Source: Faeciplasma sp964650705 (GTDB taxonomy: Bacteria > Bacillota > Clostridia > Oscillospirales > Ruminococcaceae). Taken from it: a stretch of 64,000 bases of DNA. The translations under genes were made by a program, and so were the position numbers. Shown piece after piece: positions 6,949 to 15,870 of the stretch (the stretch's first letter is position 1; each line of letters opens with the position of its first letter). The notes below the pieces were generated by a model. The model saw nothing but the letters and a program-made list of their open reading frames with translations. It was not told the origin of the DNA and did not search any database. The stretch is taken from assembly GCA_964650705.1 (NCBI GenBank), contig CAZYUJ010000003.1, forward strand, positions 155,830 through 219,829, read 5' to 3'.

Positions 6949-6976
6949 AAACTCCCCCGATCGCTCGGGGGAGTTT
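6949..6976. terminator. Intrinsic terminator after the 6653 gene
   Basis: AAACTCCCCCGA / TCGGGGGAGTTT is a perfect 12-base stem around TCGC, 8 bases after the stop codon. Confidence 0.85.
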
Positions 6977-7024
6977 GCGGAAAGGAAAAAATCACAACAC
7001 ATGGTTGGAAATTTTGAGTGGGAG

Positions 7025-7059
7025 GTGCAGGGCTCAGCCGAAAGCTCTGAGCCCTGCAC
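7025..7059. other. Isolated strong hairpin in a 310-base gap
   Basis: The 13-base perfect arms GTGCAGGGCTCAG / CTGAGCCCTGCAC surround CCGAAAGCT. No T run follows. The rest of 6977-7250 shows no convincing gene; the best frame (ATG at 7094, 58 codons, ending at 7270) overlaps the end of the protease gene. Confidence 0.55.
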
Positions 7060-7250
7060 ATGAAGGCGTTATAACCTTCAAGAAAGGGAAAATATGAATC
7101 AAAAGGCGATACAAAGCCGGGAAAGAGGAGAAGTTTCACAGCAAGGGGGATGCATCACCTTATTGATGGTTGACGGGGCTTTTGCAGCTTGCGGGCGCCC
7201 CATAGCCCTCGGCATCCGTATTGATATGCGCGCAGATGCCTCTTACGCTT

Positions 7251-8762
7251 TTATCCTGCGGCTGTTGTAGCTTCGCCCAGGACAAGATTCACATCCATAT
7301 TAACACCGTCGCGATAGATAGTCAAAGTGATAGTATCGCCGGCAGAATATTGGTTTTTGATATCGTTAAGCTCATCCATCGTGGTGATGGATTCACCCTG
7401 GATGCCGATGATGATGTCGCCTGCCTTGATTCCTGCGTCCTCTGCGGGGGAATCGGGAGTTACGAATCTGACGTATACGCCCTGTGGCAAACGGTAATAC
7501 ATCGACATGATGGTAGTAATGTTTTCGCCCGAAACGCCGATCATCGGTCTTCCGGTAACGTAGCCGTGAGTGATAAGATCTTCGATGATGGGGAGCGCTT
7601 CGTCGATCGGGATAGCGAATCCCAATCCCTCGCCATAGGTTGAAGCAACCTTTGCAGAGGTTATGCCGATAACTCGGCCGTAAGCGTCGATCAACGGGCC
7701 GCCTGAGTTACCGCTGTTGATGGAAGCGTTTGTCTGGATAAGGGTCATTTCGTTTTCACCGATGGTGATGGTTCTGTTAAGACCCGAAATGATACCGCTT
7801 GTCATCGTGCCATAGAGCTCAAAGCCCAAAGGGTTTCCGATAGCGACAGCGAGCTCGCCTATTCTTAATTCGCCGGATTTTCCGAATTCACAGGCAACGA
7901 GTCCCGAAGCCTCGATCTTCAATACTGCAAGGTCGGTCTGAGAGTCAGCACCGATAACGACAGCATCATATTCGTTCATATCCTGGTCAACGATGATGAC
8001 GGAGACCGCATCCTCAACGACGTGAGCGTTTGTGATGATATATCCGTCCTCGCTGATGATGATTCCCGTGCCGGTCGCAGTGGAACGGTCAAGAGTACAG
8101 GAAACGCCGACGACAGAGGGAGATACCTTGTCATATATGTCGGGAAGCGACATAGCATCCTCGGGTGTTGCAAGCTGTTCAAGTGAGGGATAGCTTCTGT
8201 TTGTATCAATATCAGAAGGCTGAGGATTATTTTCTTCCCCGTTCTGAGAAACCTCGGGATCCTTTTGATCGGGAAGGCTGACTCCGGGAAGCTCGGTGTG
8301 ATCACCGTTGTTAAGAGGATCCTTCTCGATTATGTTTTCCTCAATAACGGTCGAGGGATCGAAGCCTGTCACTGCGATGAAAGCGCTTATCGAGCTGACC
8401 GCAACGACAAAGATGCCCAAAACGATAGCTATAAGCGCAAGGGCTACCTTTCCGCCGTTGCCCGAAGATCTTTTCGGAGCATCGGGAGAATAGACATATT
8501 CATTTGTGCTTGAATAATAAGGTCTGTTGGTGTTTTGATGATCCTGCTGTGCTGAGTGAGCATAGCGGTTACCGTTATATTCTGTGCTGTTTTGTGCGGC
8601 AGGCTCACCATAGGTATATTCCGCACGCTGATCGTTAACGGGCTCGGGTCTGATCTCTTGAGTCTCGACCTCTTCATAGGTCACTTCGATAGGAGATTCG
8701 AGCTTTTGCTCCTGAGTGCTTTCGTTTTGATCATTTTGGTTGATATCGTTAAAATCGGTCAT
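7251..8762 (-). CDS. htrA: HtrA/DegP-type membrane-anchored serine protease
   Basis: 503 residues. A long acidic, disordered cytoplasmic N-terminus (1-104) leads to one membrane helix (about 106-134), a linker, a trypsin-like domain and a C-terminal PDZ domain (about 400-495). The catalytic triad is intact: His247 (TNAHVVE), Asp277 (QTDLAVLKI) and Ser353 (GNSGGPL). Such proteases degrade or refold damaged proteins at the outer face of the membrane. The start at MTDFND is chosen because GGAGG lies 7 bases upstream; the longer frame runs through the leader. The cytoplasmic tail is unusually long. It is monocistronic and close to the divergent MBOAT-like gene. Confidence 0.93.
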   Translation of the reverse strand: MTDFNDINQNDQNESTQEQKLESPIEVTYEEVETQEIRPEPVNDQRAEYTYGEPAAQNSTEYNGNRYAHSAQQDHQNTNRPYYSSTNEYVYSPDAPKRSSGNGGKVALALIAIVLGIFVVAVSSISAFIAVTGFDPSTVIEENIIEKDPLNNGDHTELPGVSLPDQKDPEVSQNGEENNPQPSDIDTNRSYPSLEQLATPEDAMSLPDIYDKVSPSVVGVSCTLDRSTATGTGIIISEDGYIITNAHVVEDAVSVIIVDQDMNEYDAVVIGADSQTDLAVLKIEASGLVACEFGKSGELRIGELAVAIGNPLGFELYGTMTSGIISGLNRTITIGENEMTLIQTNASINSGNSGGPLIDAYGRVIGITSAKVASTYGEGLGFAIPIDEALPIIEDLITHGYVTGRPMIGVSGENITTIMSMYYRLPQGVYVRFVTPDSPAEDAGIKAGDIIIGIQGESITTMDELNDIKNQYSAGDTITLTIYRDGVNMDVNLVLGEATTAAG

Positions 8763-8909
8763 AAAATAACCTCCGTAATAAATGTAATTATTGCCGAGAA
8801 GTTTGCACGGCGAGCTAATTGACAAATCTTATTATATCCCACTGTGTGAAAACTGTATGAAAGAAAACGGAATTTTTCGGGGGACGGCGCAGTAAGTTCT
8901 GTGTTTACC

Positions 8910-8938
8910 TTGATAAAAATGAAGCGGTGTGATATAAT
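8910..8938 (+). promoter_or_regulatory. Promoter of the MBOAT-like/SH3/radical SAM operon
   Basis: TTGATA (8910-8915), 17 bases, TATAAT (8933-8938), preceded by TGTGA. Transcription would begin near 8945, which rules out in-frame ATG codons upstream of 8979. Confidence 0.85.
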
Positions 8939-8978
8939 GCTTTTTAACAAAGCAGCATTAAAGAAAGGAGCTAAGTCC

Positions 8979-10280
8979 GTGCTCTATACCGACATTTTGT
9001 TCGTTTTTGCGTTTTTGCCCATTGTTTTAACACTTTTGTTCATCTTCCGTGAACCGTGGGAGAAAAATACCGTCAGCGTCATCGCATCCCTTGTTTTCAT
9101 CTGCTGGGGCAGACACCTTTATTATGCACTTATAATTCTGCCCGTATTCGCAATATACCTCGCAGCAAGGCTCATGTCGAAAAAATATTCAAAGCTCGCT
9201 CACATTTTGGGCGGAGCTGCCGCTTTGGTGTCGGCACTTTTGTGCGTTATCGGCTTGGGCGAAGCAAGAACCGTCTTGGGATCGGTCTGTCAGATCGGAT
9301 TTTTGCTCTTTGCGGCACGTTCGCTTTTATATTTGAATGAAGTCAAAAACGGTCTGGATGCCGAGACTGATCTCTTAGCCCTTGCGGTATACCTCATTTC
9401 ATATGAGTTTATCCTTGTTTCTCCTTTGGCGGAGTATTCCTTGCTGCGTGATGACATCAAGCATCGCAACATGACCCTTGCGAAGACCGCACACGGGCTT
9501 GAAGGCTTCATCTTCGGGCTCGCAAGAGTTACCGTTTTGGGCTTTGCGCTCGAGCGTGTGTGTCAGGCGGCGGTCTTGAACGGCGTGAGCCCTTGGATGA
9601 ATCAGATCGTACTTATCGCGGCATCCGCTGTCGAGATATATGTCGTCATCATCGGCTTTTGCGAGATGTCCTCGGGTCTTGCGCTCATGGGCGGAATTTC
9701 GCTTCCGAATGAGGTTGCCTGCATCAGCCTGCGAAGCACCGTGACCGACCATGTCGGAGATTTCTATTACGGCGGAAAATATGTCATCAAAAAGAATTTT
9801 TCGGGCAAAAAGGGCGCTTGGCAGCTTGTTTTGATCTCCCTTATCGTTGGCGTTTGCTTCGGAGCAGGAGCAGGTGCGTGTGCATTTTTGGCACTTTTGG
9901 CGCTTGCGATGATGATCGAAAGCCTTAGCGGAACAAAGACCTTTGCCGACGGAGCTTTGACGGCTGTCATTTTGATCTTGGGTTATTTCATTTTGGGCGT
10001 ATCCTCGCCCCAAGGCTTCGGAGAATTTGTCCTATCGCTCAACAAAGAAGCGTATGATTTCGATATCTCCTATGCACTGTACTCCGAGCTTATGCGCTCG
10101 GCGTTCTGGCTTGCGTTTGCTCTTATCAGCATCACACCTATATACAAATGGATATATACCTTCATCCGCGAAAAAATGGCATCAAACGAGAGAGCATATT
10201 CAACGCTTCGTGCCGTCAGCATAGGCGTGACCGTGATGCTTTTGGTGCTGTCCACCGTTGCGATGGTATCTGCAATATAA
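8979..10280 (+). CDS. Divergent MBOAT (AlgI-like) membrane protein lacking the catalytic histidine
   Basis: 433 residues with about ten membrane helices. The start is GTG at 8979: AAAGGAG sits 8 bases upstream, the promoter excludes earlier starts, and the resulting VLYTDILFVFAFLPIVL matches how AlgI-family O-acyltransferases begin. The region GVCFGAGAGACAFLALLAL lines up with the family's GLWHGA...FVLWGL segment, but the essential WH is replaced by CF. The block where AlgI has its conserved Trp/Arg/His-rich substrate loop is also weakly conserved. I infer an inactive or repurposed O-acyltransferase. Its partner gene 31 bases downstream carries a DHHW-like segment, mirroring AlgI/AlgJ-type pairs. 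Confidence 0.6.
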   Translation: MLYTDILFVFAFLPIVLTLLFIFREPWEKNTVSVIASLVFICWGRHLYYALIILPVFAIYLAARLMSKKYSKLAHILGGAAALVSALLCVIGLGEARTVLGSVCQIGFLLFAARSLLYLNEVKNGLDAETDLLALAVYLISYEFILVSPLAEYSLLRDDIKHRNMTLAKTAHGLEGFIFGLARVTVLGFALERVCQAAVLNGVSPWMNQIVLIAASAVEIYVVIIGFCEMSSGLALMGGISLPNEVACISLRSTVTDHVGDFYYGGKYVIKKNFSGKKGAWQLVLISLIVGVCFGAGAGACAFLALLALAMMIESLSGTKTFADGALTAVILILGYFILGVSSPQGFGEFVLSLNKEAYDFDISYALYSELMRSAFWLAFALISITPIYKWIYTFIREKMASNERAYSTLRAVSIGVTVMLLVLSTVAMVSAI

Positions 10281-10311
10281 AACTCATTTTGAAAGAAAGG
10301 AGCGAAGCTAT

Positions 10312-11478
10312 ATGGCGAAAAGAAAAAAGTCAAAGCCGAATTCCGGCGCTGTTTCCGTATCGGAAAAGAAGGCTGAGGCGGCTGTCAAGCCCGAAGTCCC
10401 GAAGTTCGAGATCGGTAAAAAGGGCGACGAATTTGACATCAAATACAGCCGTGCGGCAAGCCTTAACTATAGAGAGGCTGACCGCCTTTTACAGGATATG
10501 GGCCGTGAATCAAAGGCTGACAAATTCAACTTTTTGAGCCTTGCTTTGCCCCTTGTAATGATCGTTACAGCATCGCTCAGCTTCGGATTTGTTTCCCGCG
10601 GGGACATCGAAGAAATGTTTGAGGTCAAATTCAACTCCGACACCGTTATCGACGGAAGCTATACCGAACAGCTCGACAATATCTATAACGAAACACTTCC
10701 TTTTAAAGAAAGCATCCAAAAGCTCGGTGCATGGCTTGGATTTATTGAGACTGACGGGACTCCCTCACAGGATATCCCCGATGAGGAGACTGTTTTACCC
10801 GAAAGCCCGATCGATCCTATCCCTGCCGTCACCACAACAGAGGCAACGACCGCTGAGGAGATCACGACAACTCCTCCTGAGGCGACGGAAGCTCCCGCAA
10901 CACCCGAAACCGAGGCGACGATCCCCGAAACATATACCCTTTATGCAACCGCAACGGTCAACATCCGCCTTGCGCCCTCTTCCGATTCCGCCATCATGGG
11001 CTATTTTGAAGCAGGCGATGCCGTTGAGGTTATCGAGCTGATGTCCGACGGTTGGGCAAAGATATATTATAACGGAATGATCTCTTATTGCTACGGCGAA
11101 TATCTGACCGAAGCTGCTCCCGAAAAGGTTCCCGACGTCACCGTCAGCATTATTGAGGGTGAGGAGCCAGAAACGTTCATAATGCTCACGACTTCGTCCC
11201 TCAACGTCAGAACTCTTCCCTCTACCGATTCGGATGTCATAACACAGTTCAGAACAGGCACCGAGGTCAGAGTCATCGAGCTTCTCGAAAACGGCTGGGC
11301 AGCGATCTATTATGACGGCGGCGTGGCATATTGCTACGGCGAATATCTGACCGAAGTGACCGAAACGAGCGAAGAATCTGAGGTTATGCTTGCTCCCGAA
11401 GAGGATACAGAGGATGTTTTCGGTGAGGAGACTTCGGAAGAGGATGAGATCGTTCCCTCTGATGAGGAGGAAGAATGA
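10312..11478 (+). CDS. Membrane protein with truncated DHHW-like segment and two SH3 domains
   Basis: 388 residues; GAAAGGAG precedes the ATG. The order is: basic cytoplasmic segment (1-70), one membrane helix (72-93), a segment recalling the start of DHHW/AlgJ proteins (98-145, with VIDGSYTEQLDNIYNETLPF), a Thr/Glu/Pro-rich linker (173-206), two bacterial SH3 domains (about 211-266 and 289-348, each with NIRLAPSSDS or NVRTLPSTDS and ending CYGEYLTE), and a very acidic tail (351-388). The SH3 domains probably bind peptidoglycan outside the cell. The hydrolase-like core expected after the DHHW start is absent. It overlaps the next gene by 4 bases (ATGA). Confidence 0.75.
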   Translation: MAKRKKSKPNSGAVSVSEKKAEAAVKPEVPKFEIGKKGDEFDIKYSRAASLNYREADRLLQDMGRESKADKFNFLSLALPLVMIVTASLSFGFVSRGDIEEMFEVKFNSDTVIDGSYTEQLDNIYNETLPFKESIQKLGAWLGFIETDGTPSQDIPDEETVLPESPIDPIPAVTTTEATTAEEITTTPPEATEAPATPETEATIPETYTLYATATVNIRLAPSSDSAIMGYFEAGDAVEVIELMSDGWAKIYYNGMISYCYGEYLTEAAPEKVPDVTVSIIEGEEPETFIMLTTSSLNVRTLPSTDSDVITQFRTGTEVRVIELLENGWAAIYYDGGVAYCYGEYLTEVTETSEESEVMLAPEEDTEDVFGEETSEEDEIVPSDEEEE

Positions 11479-12410
11479 TAAATCCCTTCCCCTATTCCGA
11501 CACTAACAAGCGTTTTCACACGCTTGACTGGGAATATAAGCGCAGATTCGGCAAAAAGACAGTGAAGATCCCGCTGAACGCGGGGCTTGGCTGTCCGAAT
11601 CGCGACGGAACCTGTGGCGTTGGCGGCTGCACATATTGCTCGGGCGCTTTGTCCGGCGAGTTCGCGGGGAACCCGAGCGAGAGCTTTTTGCATCAGTTTG
11701 AAGAAACGAAAAAGCTCTATATAAACAAATGGCAGGATTTTGAGTGCATCGCCTATCTTCAAGCCGGAACAAACACTCACGCAAGCGTTAATGAGCTTAA
11801 AAAGATATATGATGCGGCGCTCGAGCTGCCCGTTGCGGGGCTGAGCATATCGACAAGAGCTGACTGTATCGACAAGGAAAAAGCCTCGCTTTTGGCACAG
11901 ATATCAAAGCGGACGTTTTTGACCGTTGAGCTGGGGCTCCAGACCGCTAACGACGAGACCTCGAAAAGGATAAACCGCTGCGAAAACTTTGACGGTTTCT
12001 TGAGAGGCTATGAGCTTCTGAGGGAGCGGGGAATAAACCTCGGCGTGCATATAATAAACGGACTTCCCGGCGAAAGCTATGACGACATGATGCGAACGGC
12101 GCAAAAGGTTGCATCCTTAAGACCTCAGGAAGTGAAGATCCACCTTTTGCATATAATTTCGGGCACGAAAATGGCTCGGGATTATTTGCGCGGCGAGATC
12201 GGGACGATGGAAAAGGATGAATATATCTCGCTGGTGTGCGATCAGCTGGAGATCCTGCCGCCCGAGACAGCGATCGGAAGGCTTACGGGCGACGGCGACA
12301 GGCGCACACTTTTGGCGCCCTTGTGGAGCATGGATAAGCGCTCGGTCTTAAACGGTATCGACTTGGAGCTCGCAAGGCGAAACACCTATCAAGGAATTGC
12401 ATATAAATAA
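11475..12410 (+). CDS. Radical SAM protein, TIGR01212 (YtqA/YhcC) family
   Basis: 311 residues. The N-terminal cysteines C40, C47, C52 and C55 (GCPNRDGTCGVGGCTYC) would hold a [4Fe-4S] cluster that cleaves S-adenosylmethionine. AYLQAGTNTHASV and LTVELGLQTANDETSKRINR are typical of this family, and the Elp3-like barrel extends to about residue 240. The family is widespread in Firmicutes and proteobacteria; its substrate is not established as far as I know, with RNA or cofactor modification suggested. Translation is coupled to the upstream SH3 gene through an ATGA overlap. The operon link with envelope genes may be incidental. Confidence 0.9.
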   Translation: MINPFPYSDTNKRFHTLDWEYKRRFGKKTVKIPLNAGLGCPNRDGTCGVGGCTYCSGALSGEFAGNPSESFLHQFEETKKLYINKWQDFECIAYLQAGTNTHASVNELKKIYDAALELPVAGLSISTRADCIDKEKASLLAQISKRTFLTVELGLQTANDETSKRINRCENFDGFLRGYELLRERGINLGVHIINGLPGESYDDMMRTAQKVASLRPQEVKIHLLHIISGTKMARDYLRGEIGTMEKDEYISLVCDQLEILPPETAIGRLTGDGDRRTLLAPLWSMDKRSVLNGIDLELARRNTYQGIAYK

Positions 12411-12413
12411 AAT

Positions 12414-12463
12414 TTGATGTATCCAAATCTCGATTTATCAATCTTTAGATGAGGATACATCAA
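12414..12463. other. Inverted repeat upstream of the lipoprotein array
   Basis: The 11-base perfect arms TTGATGTATCC (12414-12424) and GGATACATCAA (12453-12463) enclose 28 bases. It lies just after the radical SAM gene and about 70 bases before the first array promoter. It could be an operator or a weak terminator. Confidence 0.45.
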
Positions 12464-12535
12464 TTAATTTTGCGGATTTTCTTGTAAATGACGGCTTTTA
12501 CAAAAATGATAATTAAAATATGTCAATACTGCCAA

Positions 12536-12565
12536 TTGATTTTGACCGCTTTCGTTTGATATACT
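12536..12565 (+). promoter_or_regulatory. Promoter of lipoprotein array gene 1
   Basis: TTGATT (12536-12541), 18-base spacer, TATACT (12560-12565) with TGA before the -10. Confidence 0.7.
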
Positions 12566-12627
12566 CTAGTTGTATACTTGGAACAGTATATAATGCTGTA
12601 ATCAAACAAGAATGGAGGAAATTTTCA

Positions 12628-14064
12628 ATGAAAAGAATTTTAGCGTTGCTCTTGGTTCTTTTGATGGTATTCGTTGTTGTCGGATGTAAAGACAACAAGC
12701 GCCAGGTCGTTAAGGTCACCCTTTCGACAGAGGACTCCGAAGCAATTTTGGCAGCAGCAGGTATCACCTTGCCTGACGCTTCCGAAACGATAGCTTCGGG
12801 AACCGTTGTTGACTGGCTTTGTTGGTATGACCCCTTCCAAAACTATTCCGAGGATGAGATCGTCAACACCGGCTATTTCACCTTCACTGAGAAGTACGGC
12901 TCCTCGATCAACTGGATCGAATGTGACTATTTTGAAAGACTCGATACCTTGGCTAACCTCGTTTTGGCAGGTAATGCTCCCGACTGCTTCCCCGCGGGAA
13001 CATCGGCGACTGCTACATATCCGATGAGCTGTATCAAGGGAATGTTCACATATGTTGATGACTATATCGACTATACCGATCCTTTGTGGCAGGGCGTTGC
13101 CGACGCCGCAGACTATTTCGTTTTGGGCGACAAGCACTATTCCATCATCACCGATATCACCTTCCGTGACGTTTGTGTTTATAACAGAAGAGTTATGGAA
13201 GAATGGGGCTTCACAGATCCCGTTGAGCTCTATTACAACGACGAATGGACATGGGACGTATTCTATGAAATGTGCATGGACTTCTCTGACGGCGACGAAA
13301 ACCGTTACGCACTCGACGGCTACGCATATCAGAGCGGTTTGGTACAGTCCACCGGTCAGCAGGTGTTACAGATCGACGAAAACGGCACCTTCTATTCAAA
13401 TATCGACTCTCCCGAGATCGAAAGAGCACAGAACCTGGTCTATGACCTTGTCAAGAACGACTGTTGCTATCACGAAGGCACCAACCGCTGGGCACTCCGA
13501 AACAACGGTACCTTCGGCGCAGGTCTTAAGGAAGGTCTTTGCCTCTTCTATGTGATCGAGACCAGCTACTTCACCGGCCCTGTTGAAGAGATCTCAGCTA
13601 TCTGGGGCGACGTTACACAGAACGAAGTTATGTTCGTTCCGATGCCTCGTGACCCTAGCGGCGACGGCAAGTATTATCTCAACACCGCTATTTCCGGCTT
13701 GTGCATGGTCGCAGGCGGCGACAACCTCGAAGGTGTTGCACTTTTGGCATCCTGTGAAAGATTCAAGAAGCTCGACCCCACAGTTGTAGACATCGACAAG
13801 AAACAGCTCAAGGAAAAGTATTACTGGACCAACGAGATGCTCGATATGTATGATCACTGTGAAGAGCTTGCAGCCCGTGATCCCATCATCGTGCTTGAGG
13901 GTGACGTTCAACAGAATTTGGGCAACGCTTTGAACACCATCTCCAACGGCATCACCAGAGCCGCAGAGCCTACGTCCTGGGCACAGCTTAAGGAACAAAA
14001 CAGAGATACCATTGAATATTACATCGATGAGCTCAATTCAATGATCACCGACTATGACGAATGA
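12628..14064 (+). CDS. Solute-binding lipoprotein, array copy 1 of 6
   Basis: 478 residues. The signal peptide ends at the lipobox VVGC with Cys20, so the protein is tethered to the outer face of the membrane. After a conserved pre-domain (VTLSTEDSEAILAAAGITLP, about 30-49) comes a family 1 extracellular solute-binding fold: NDEWTWDVFYEMCMDFSDGD in the hinge region and FVPMPRDPSGDGKYYL near the second lobe are typical of sugar ABC-importer receptors. The start at 12628 has GGAGG 8 bases upstream. This is the most divergent copy (for example SSINWIECDYF and a Lys after the lipobox Cys). No permease is nearby. The ligand is unknown. Confidence 0.85.
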   Translation: MKRILALLLVLLMVFVVVGCKDNKRQVVKVTLSTEDSEAILAAAGITLPDASETIASGTVVDWLCWYDPFQNYSEDEIVNTGYFTFTEKYGSSINWIECDYFERLDTLANLVLAGNAPDCFPAGTSATATYPMSCIKGMFTYVDDYIDYTDPLWQGVADAADYFVLGDKHYSIITDITFRDVCVYNRRVMEEWGFTDPVELYYNDEWTWDVFYEMCMDFSDGDENRYALDGYAYQSGLVQSTGQQVLQIDENGTFYSNIDSPEIERAQNLVYDLVKNDCCYHEGTNRWALRNNGTFGAGLKEGLCLFYVIETSYFTGPVEEISAIWGDVTQNEVMFVPMPRDPSGDGKYYLNTAISGLCMVAGGDNLEGVALLASCERFKKLDPTVVDIDKKQLKEKYYWTNEMLDMYDHCEELAARDPIIVLEGDVQQNLGNALNTISNGITRAAEPTSWAQLKEQNRDTIEYYIDELNSMITDYDE

Positions 14065-14077
14065 TAAATAAACGTCC

Positions 14078-14110
14078 GATCCGCTTCCGAAAGGGAGCGG
14101 ATCTTTGTTT
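14078..14110 (+). terminator. Terminator of array gene 1
   Basis: GATCCGCTTCC-GAAA-GGGAGCGGATC followed by TTTGTTTT. Confidence 0.88.
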
Positions 14111-14171
14111 TAGACGGCACGTTTGTTGAATAGCTATAAAAGCACCCCCAAATTATTGTGAGAAAAACAAA

Positions 14172-14200
14172 TGGAAAAGCGGCGTATTCTGTTGTATAAT
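14172..14200 (+). promoter_or_regulatory. Promoter of array gene 2
   Basis: TGGAAA (14172-14177), 17-base spacer, TATAAT (14195-14200). Confidence 0.65.
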
Positions 14201-14231
14201 AATATTATATAATTGTACTTGGGAGGTAATT

Positions 14232-15677
14232 ATGAAAAGATTTATAGCTATTGCGCTTACGCTGCTGATGGTCTTTGCACTCGTAGGCTGCGGAAGTAAT
14301 AAAAGACAGATAGTTGAAGTAACACTTTCAACTGAGGATGCTGAAGCAATTTTGGCAGCAGCAGGTATCACGTTGCCCGACGCTGAATCTACTGCGGCAG
14401 CAGGAACGACCGTCGATTGGTTCTCTTGGTGGGATTCCTTCCACAACTATGCTGAGGATGAGATCGTCAACACCGGCTTCTTCACCTTTAAGGAAAAATA
14501 CGGCTGTGACGTAAACTGGATCGAATGTGAATGGGATAAGAGATTTGACGATCTTGCAAACCTTGTCCTGTCCGGCAACGCACCCGACTTCTATCCCGGT
14601 GAGGCTAACACCTTCCCCAACTATGCGATCAAGGGCGTGTTCCAGTCTGTCGATGACTATATTGACTATAACGATCCCCTTTGGGCAGGCGTTAAGGAAT
14701 ATGCCGACAACTATTTCTCCTTGGGCGGTGAGCATTATTTGATCGTCACCGACATGACCTTCAACAACGTCGTTGCATATAACAGACGTGTTATGGAGGA
14801 GTGGGGATTTGCCGATCCTGCCGATCTTTATTATAATGATGAATGGACATGGGACGTATTCTATGAAATGTGCGTAGAATTCTCCGATCCCGACGAGGAC
14901 AGATACGCTCTTGACGGCTGGTGGTTCACTTTGGGACTTATGCACTCTTGCGGTCAGTCTATCGTTTCCTATGACACCGAAACACAGAAATTCGTTTCCA
15001 ACTTAGACGATCCCAGAATCGAGCGCGCCGCCGATCTCCTTTATAATATTTCCAAGAACCAGTGTGTATATCCCAGATGGAACAACGGCTGGAGCTTGAG
15101 AAACTCTACCGAAGGCGCCGGCATCAAGGAAGGTCTTTGCCTCTTCTATATCAGCGGCACATGGCTCTTCACCGGCCCTGTTGACGACATCTCCAACCTC
15201 TTCGGTGACGTTACCGAGAACGAAGTTATGTTCGTTCCCTTGCCCAGAGACGCTCAGGGTGACGGCTTCTATTACACCGAATCCACTCCTTCCGGCTACT
15301 GCCTCGTTTCGGGCGCTGAAAATCCCGAAGGCGTTGCACTTTTGGCAGCTTGCGACAGATTCAAGACCTTGGATCCCACCGTTATCGACATCGACCGCCG
15401 TCAGCTCGAAGAGACCTATCTTTGGACTGAGGAAATGCTTAATATGTACGACACCTGTGTCGAGATCGCAAACTCGGGCAGCGTAATGGTAGTTTATGAC
15501 GCCGGCTACGGCACAAAGCTTTACAACGCTGTTGACACCATCGAACGCAACGGCCACAATCAGGATGCCGCAACATGGGCTCAGCTCAAGGAACAGTACG
15601 GCGTACAGGTCGACTATTACGTCGAAGTACTCAACTCAGACCTTGAGGAATTCATTAACGGCAAAGCAGCCGAATAA
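14232..15677 (+). CDS. Solute-binding lipoprotein, array copy 2 of 6
   Basis: 481 residues; GGGAGG lies 7 bases before the ATG. The lipobox is LVGC with Cys20, then the pre-domain TLSTEDAEAILAAAGITLPD shared word for word with copies 4 and 5 apart from single residues. The binding domain carries NDEWTWDVFYEMCVEFSDPD and FVPLPRDAQGDGFYYT. It is closest to copies 3, 4 and 5. DNA stretches such as the codons for EAILAAAGI are nearly identical between copies, suggesting recent duplication or gene conversion. It would act as the receptor of an ABC importer encoded elsewhere, or of the importer at 47 kb; neither can be decided here. Confidence 0.86.
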   Translation: MKRFIAIALTLLMVFALVGCGSNKRQIVEVTLSTEDAEAILAAAGITLPDAESTAAAGTTVDWFSWWDSFHNYAEDEIVNTGFFTFKEKYGCDVNWIECEWDKRFDDLANLVLSGNAPDFYPGEANTFPNYAIKGVFQSVDDYIDYNDPLWAGVKEYADNYFSLGGEHYLIVTDMTFNNVVAYNRRVMEEWGFADPADLYYNDEWTWDVFYEMCVEFSDPDEDRYALDGWWFTLGLMHSCGQSIVSYDTETQKFVSNLDDPRIERAADLLYNISKNQCVYPRWNNGWSLRNSTEGAGIKEGLCLFYISGTWLFTGPVDDISNLFGDVTENEVMFVPLPRDAQGDGFYYTESTPSGYCLVSGAENPEGVALLAACDRFKTLDPTVIDIDRRQLEETYLWTEEMLNMYDTCVEIANSGSVMVVYDAGYGTKLYNAVDTIERNGHNQDAATWAQLKEQYGVQVDYYVEVLNSDLEEFINGKAAE

Positions 15678-15688
15678 CACTCAGCACC

Positions 15689-15718
15689 AAAGCTCTCCGA
15701 TCCGTCGGGGAGCTTTTC
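15689..15718 (+). terminator. Terminator of array gene 2
   Basis: AAAGCTCTCCGA-TCCG-TCGGGGAGCTTTT, one mismatch, T tail. Confidence 0.85.
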
Positions 15719-15811
15719 CTTGTTGATGCGGGCTGATCATTGATCAAAATCAACACTGAAATTGATTATATATGCACAAAAGAACAGTTCCCGAATTGGT
15801 TAATTAGAGAA

Positions 15812-15840
15812 TTGATTTAAACCCAAAATAGAGGTAAAAT
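15812..15840 (+). promoter_or_regulatory. Promoter of array gene 3
   Basis: TTGATT (15812-15817), 17 bases, TAAAAT (15835-15840), 30 bases before the ATG. Confidence 0.7.
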
Positions 15841-15870
15841 ATATTTATCTAATTACATTGGAGGTAAATT

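Noticed and set aside
7094..7270. Small open frame of 58 codons with AAAGGG upstream, starting MNQKAIQSRERGEV
   Set aside because: It overlaps the 3' end of the protease gene by 20 bases, has no recognisable domain, and its codon use looks random.
7221..7643. Long plus-strand frame inside the HtrA gene
   Set aside because: It is the shadow of the protease on the other strand; no ribosome binding site and no family likeness.
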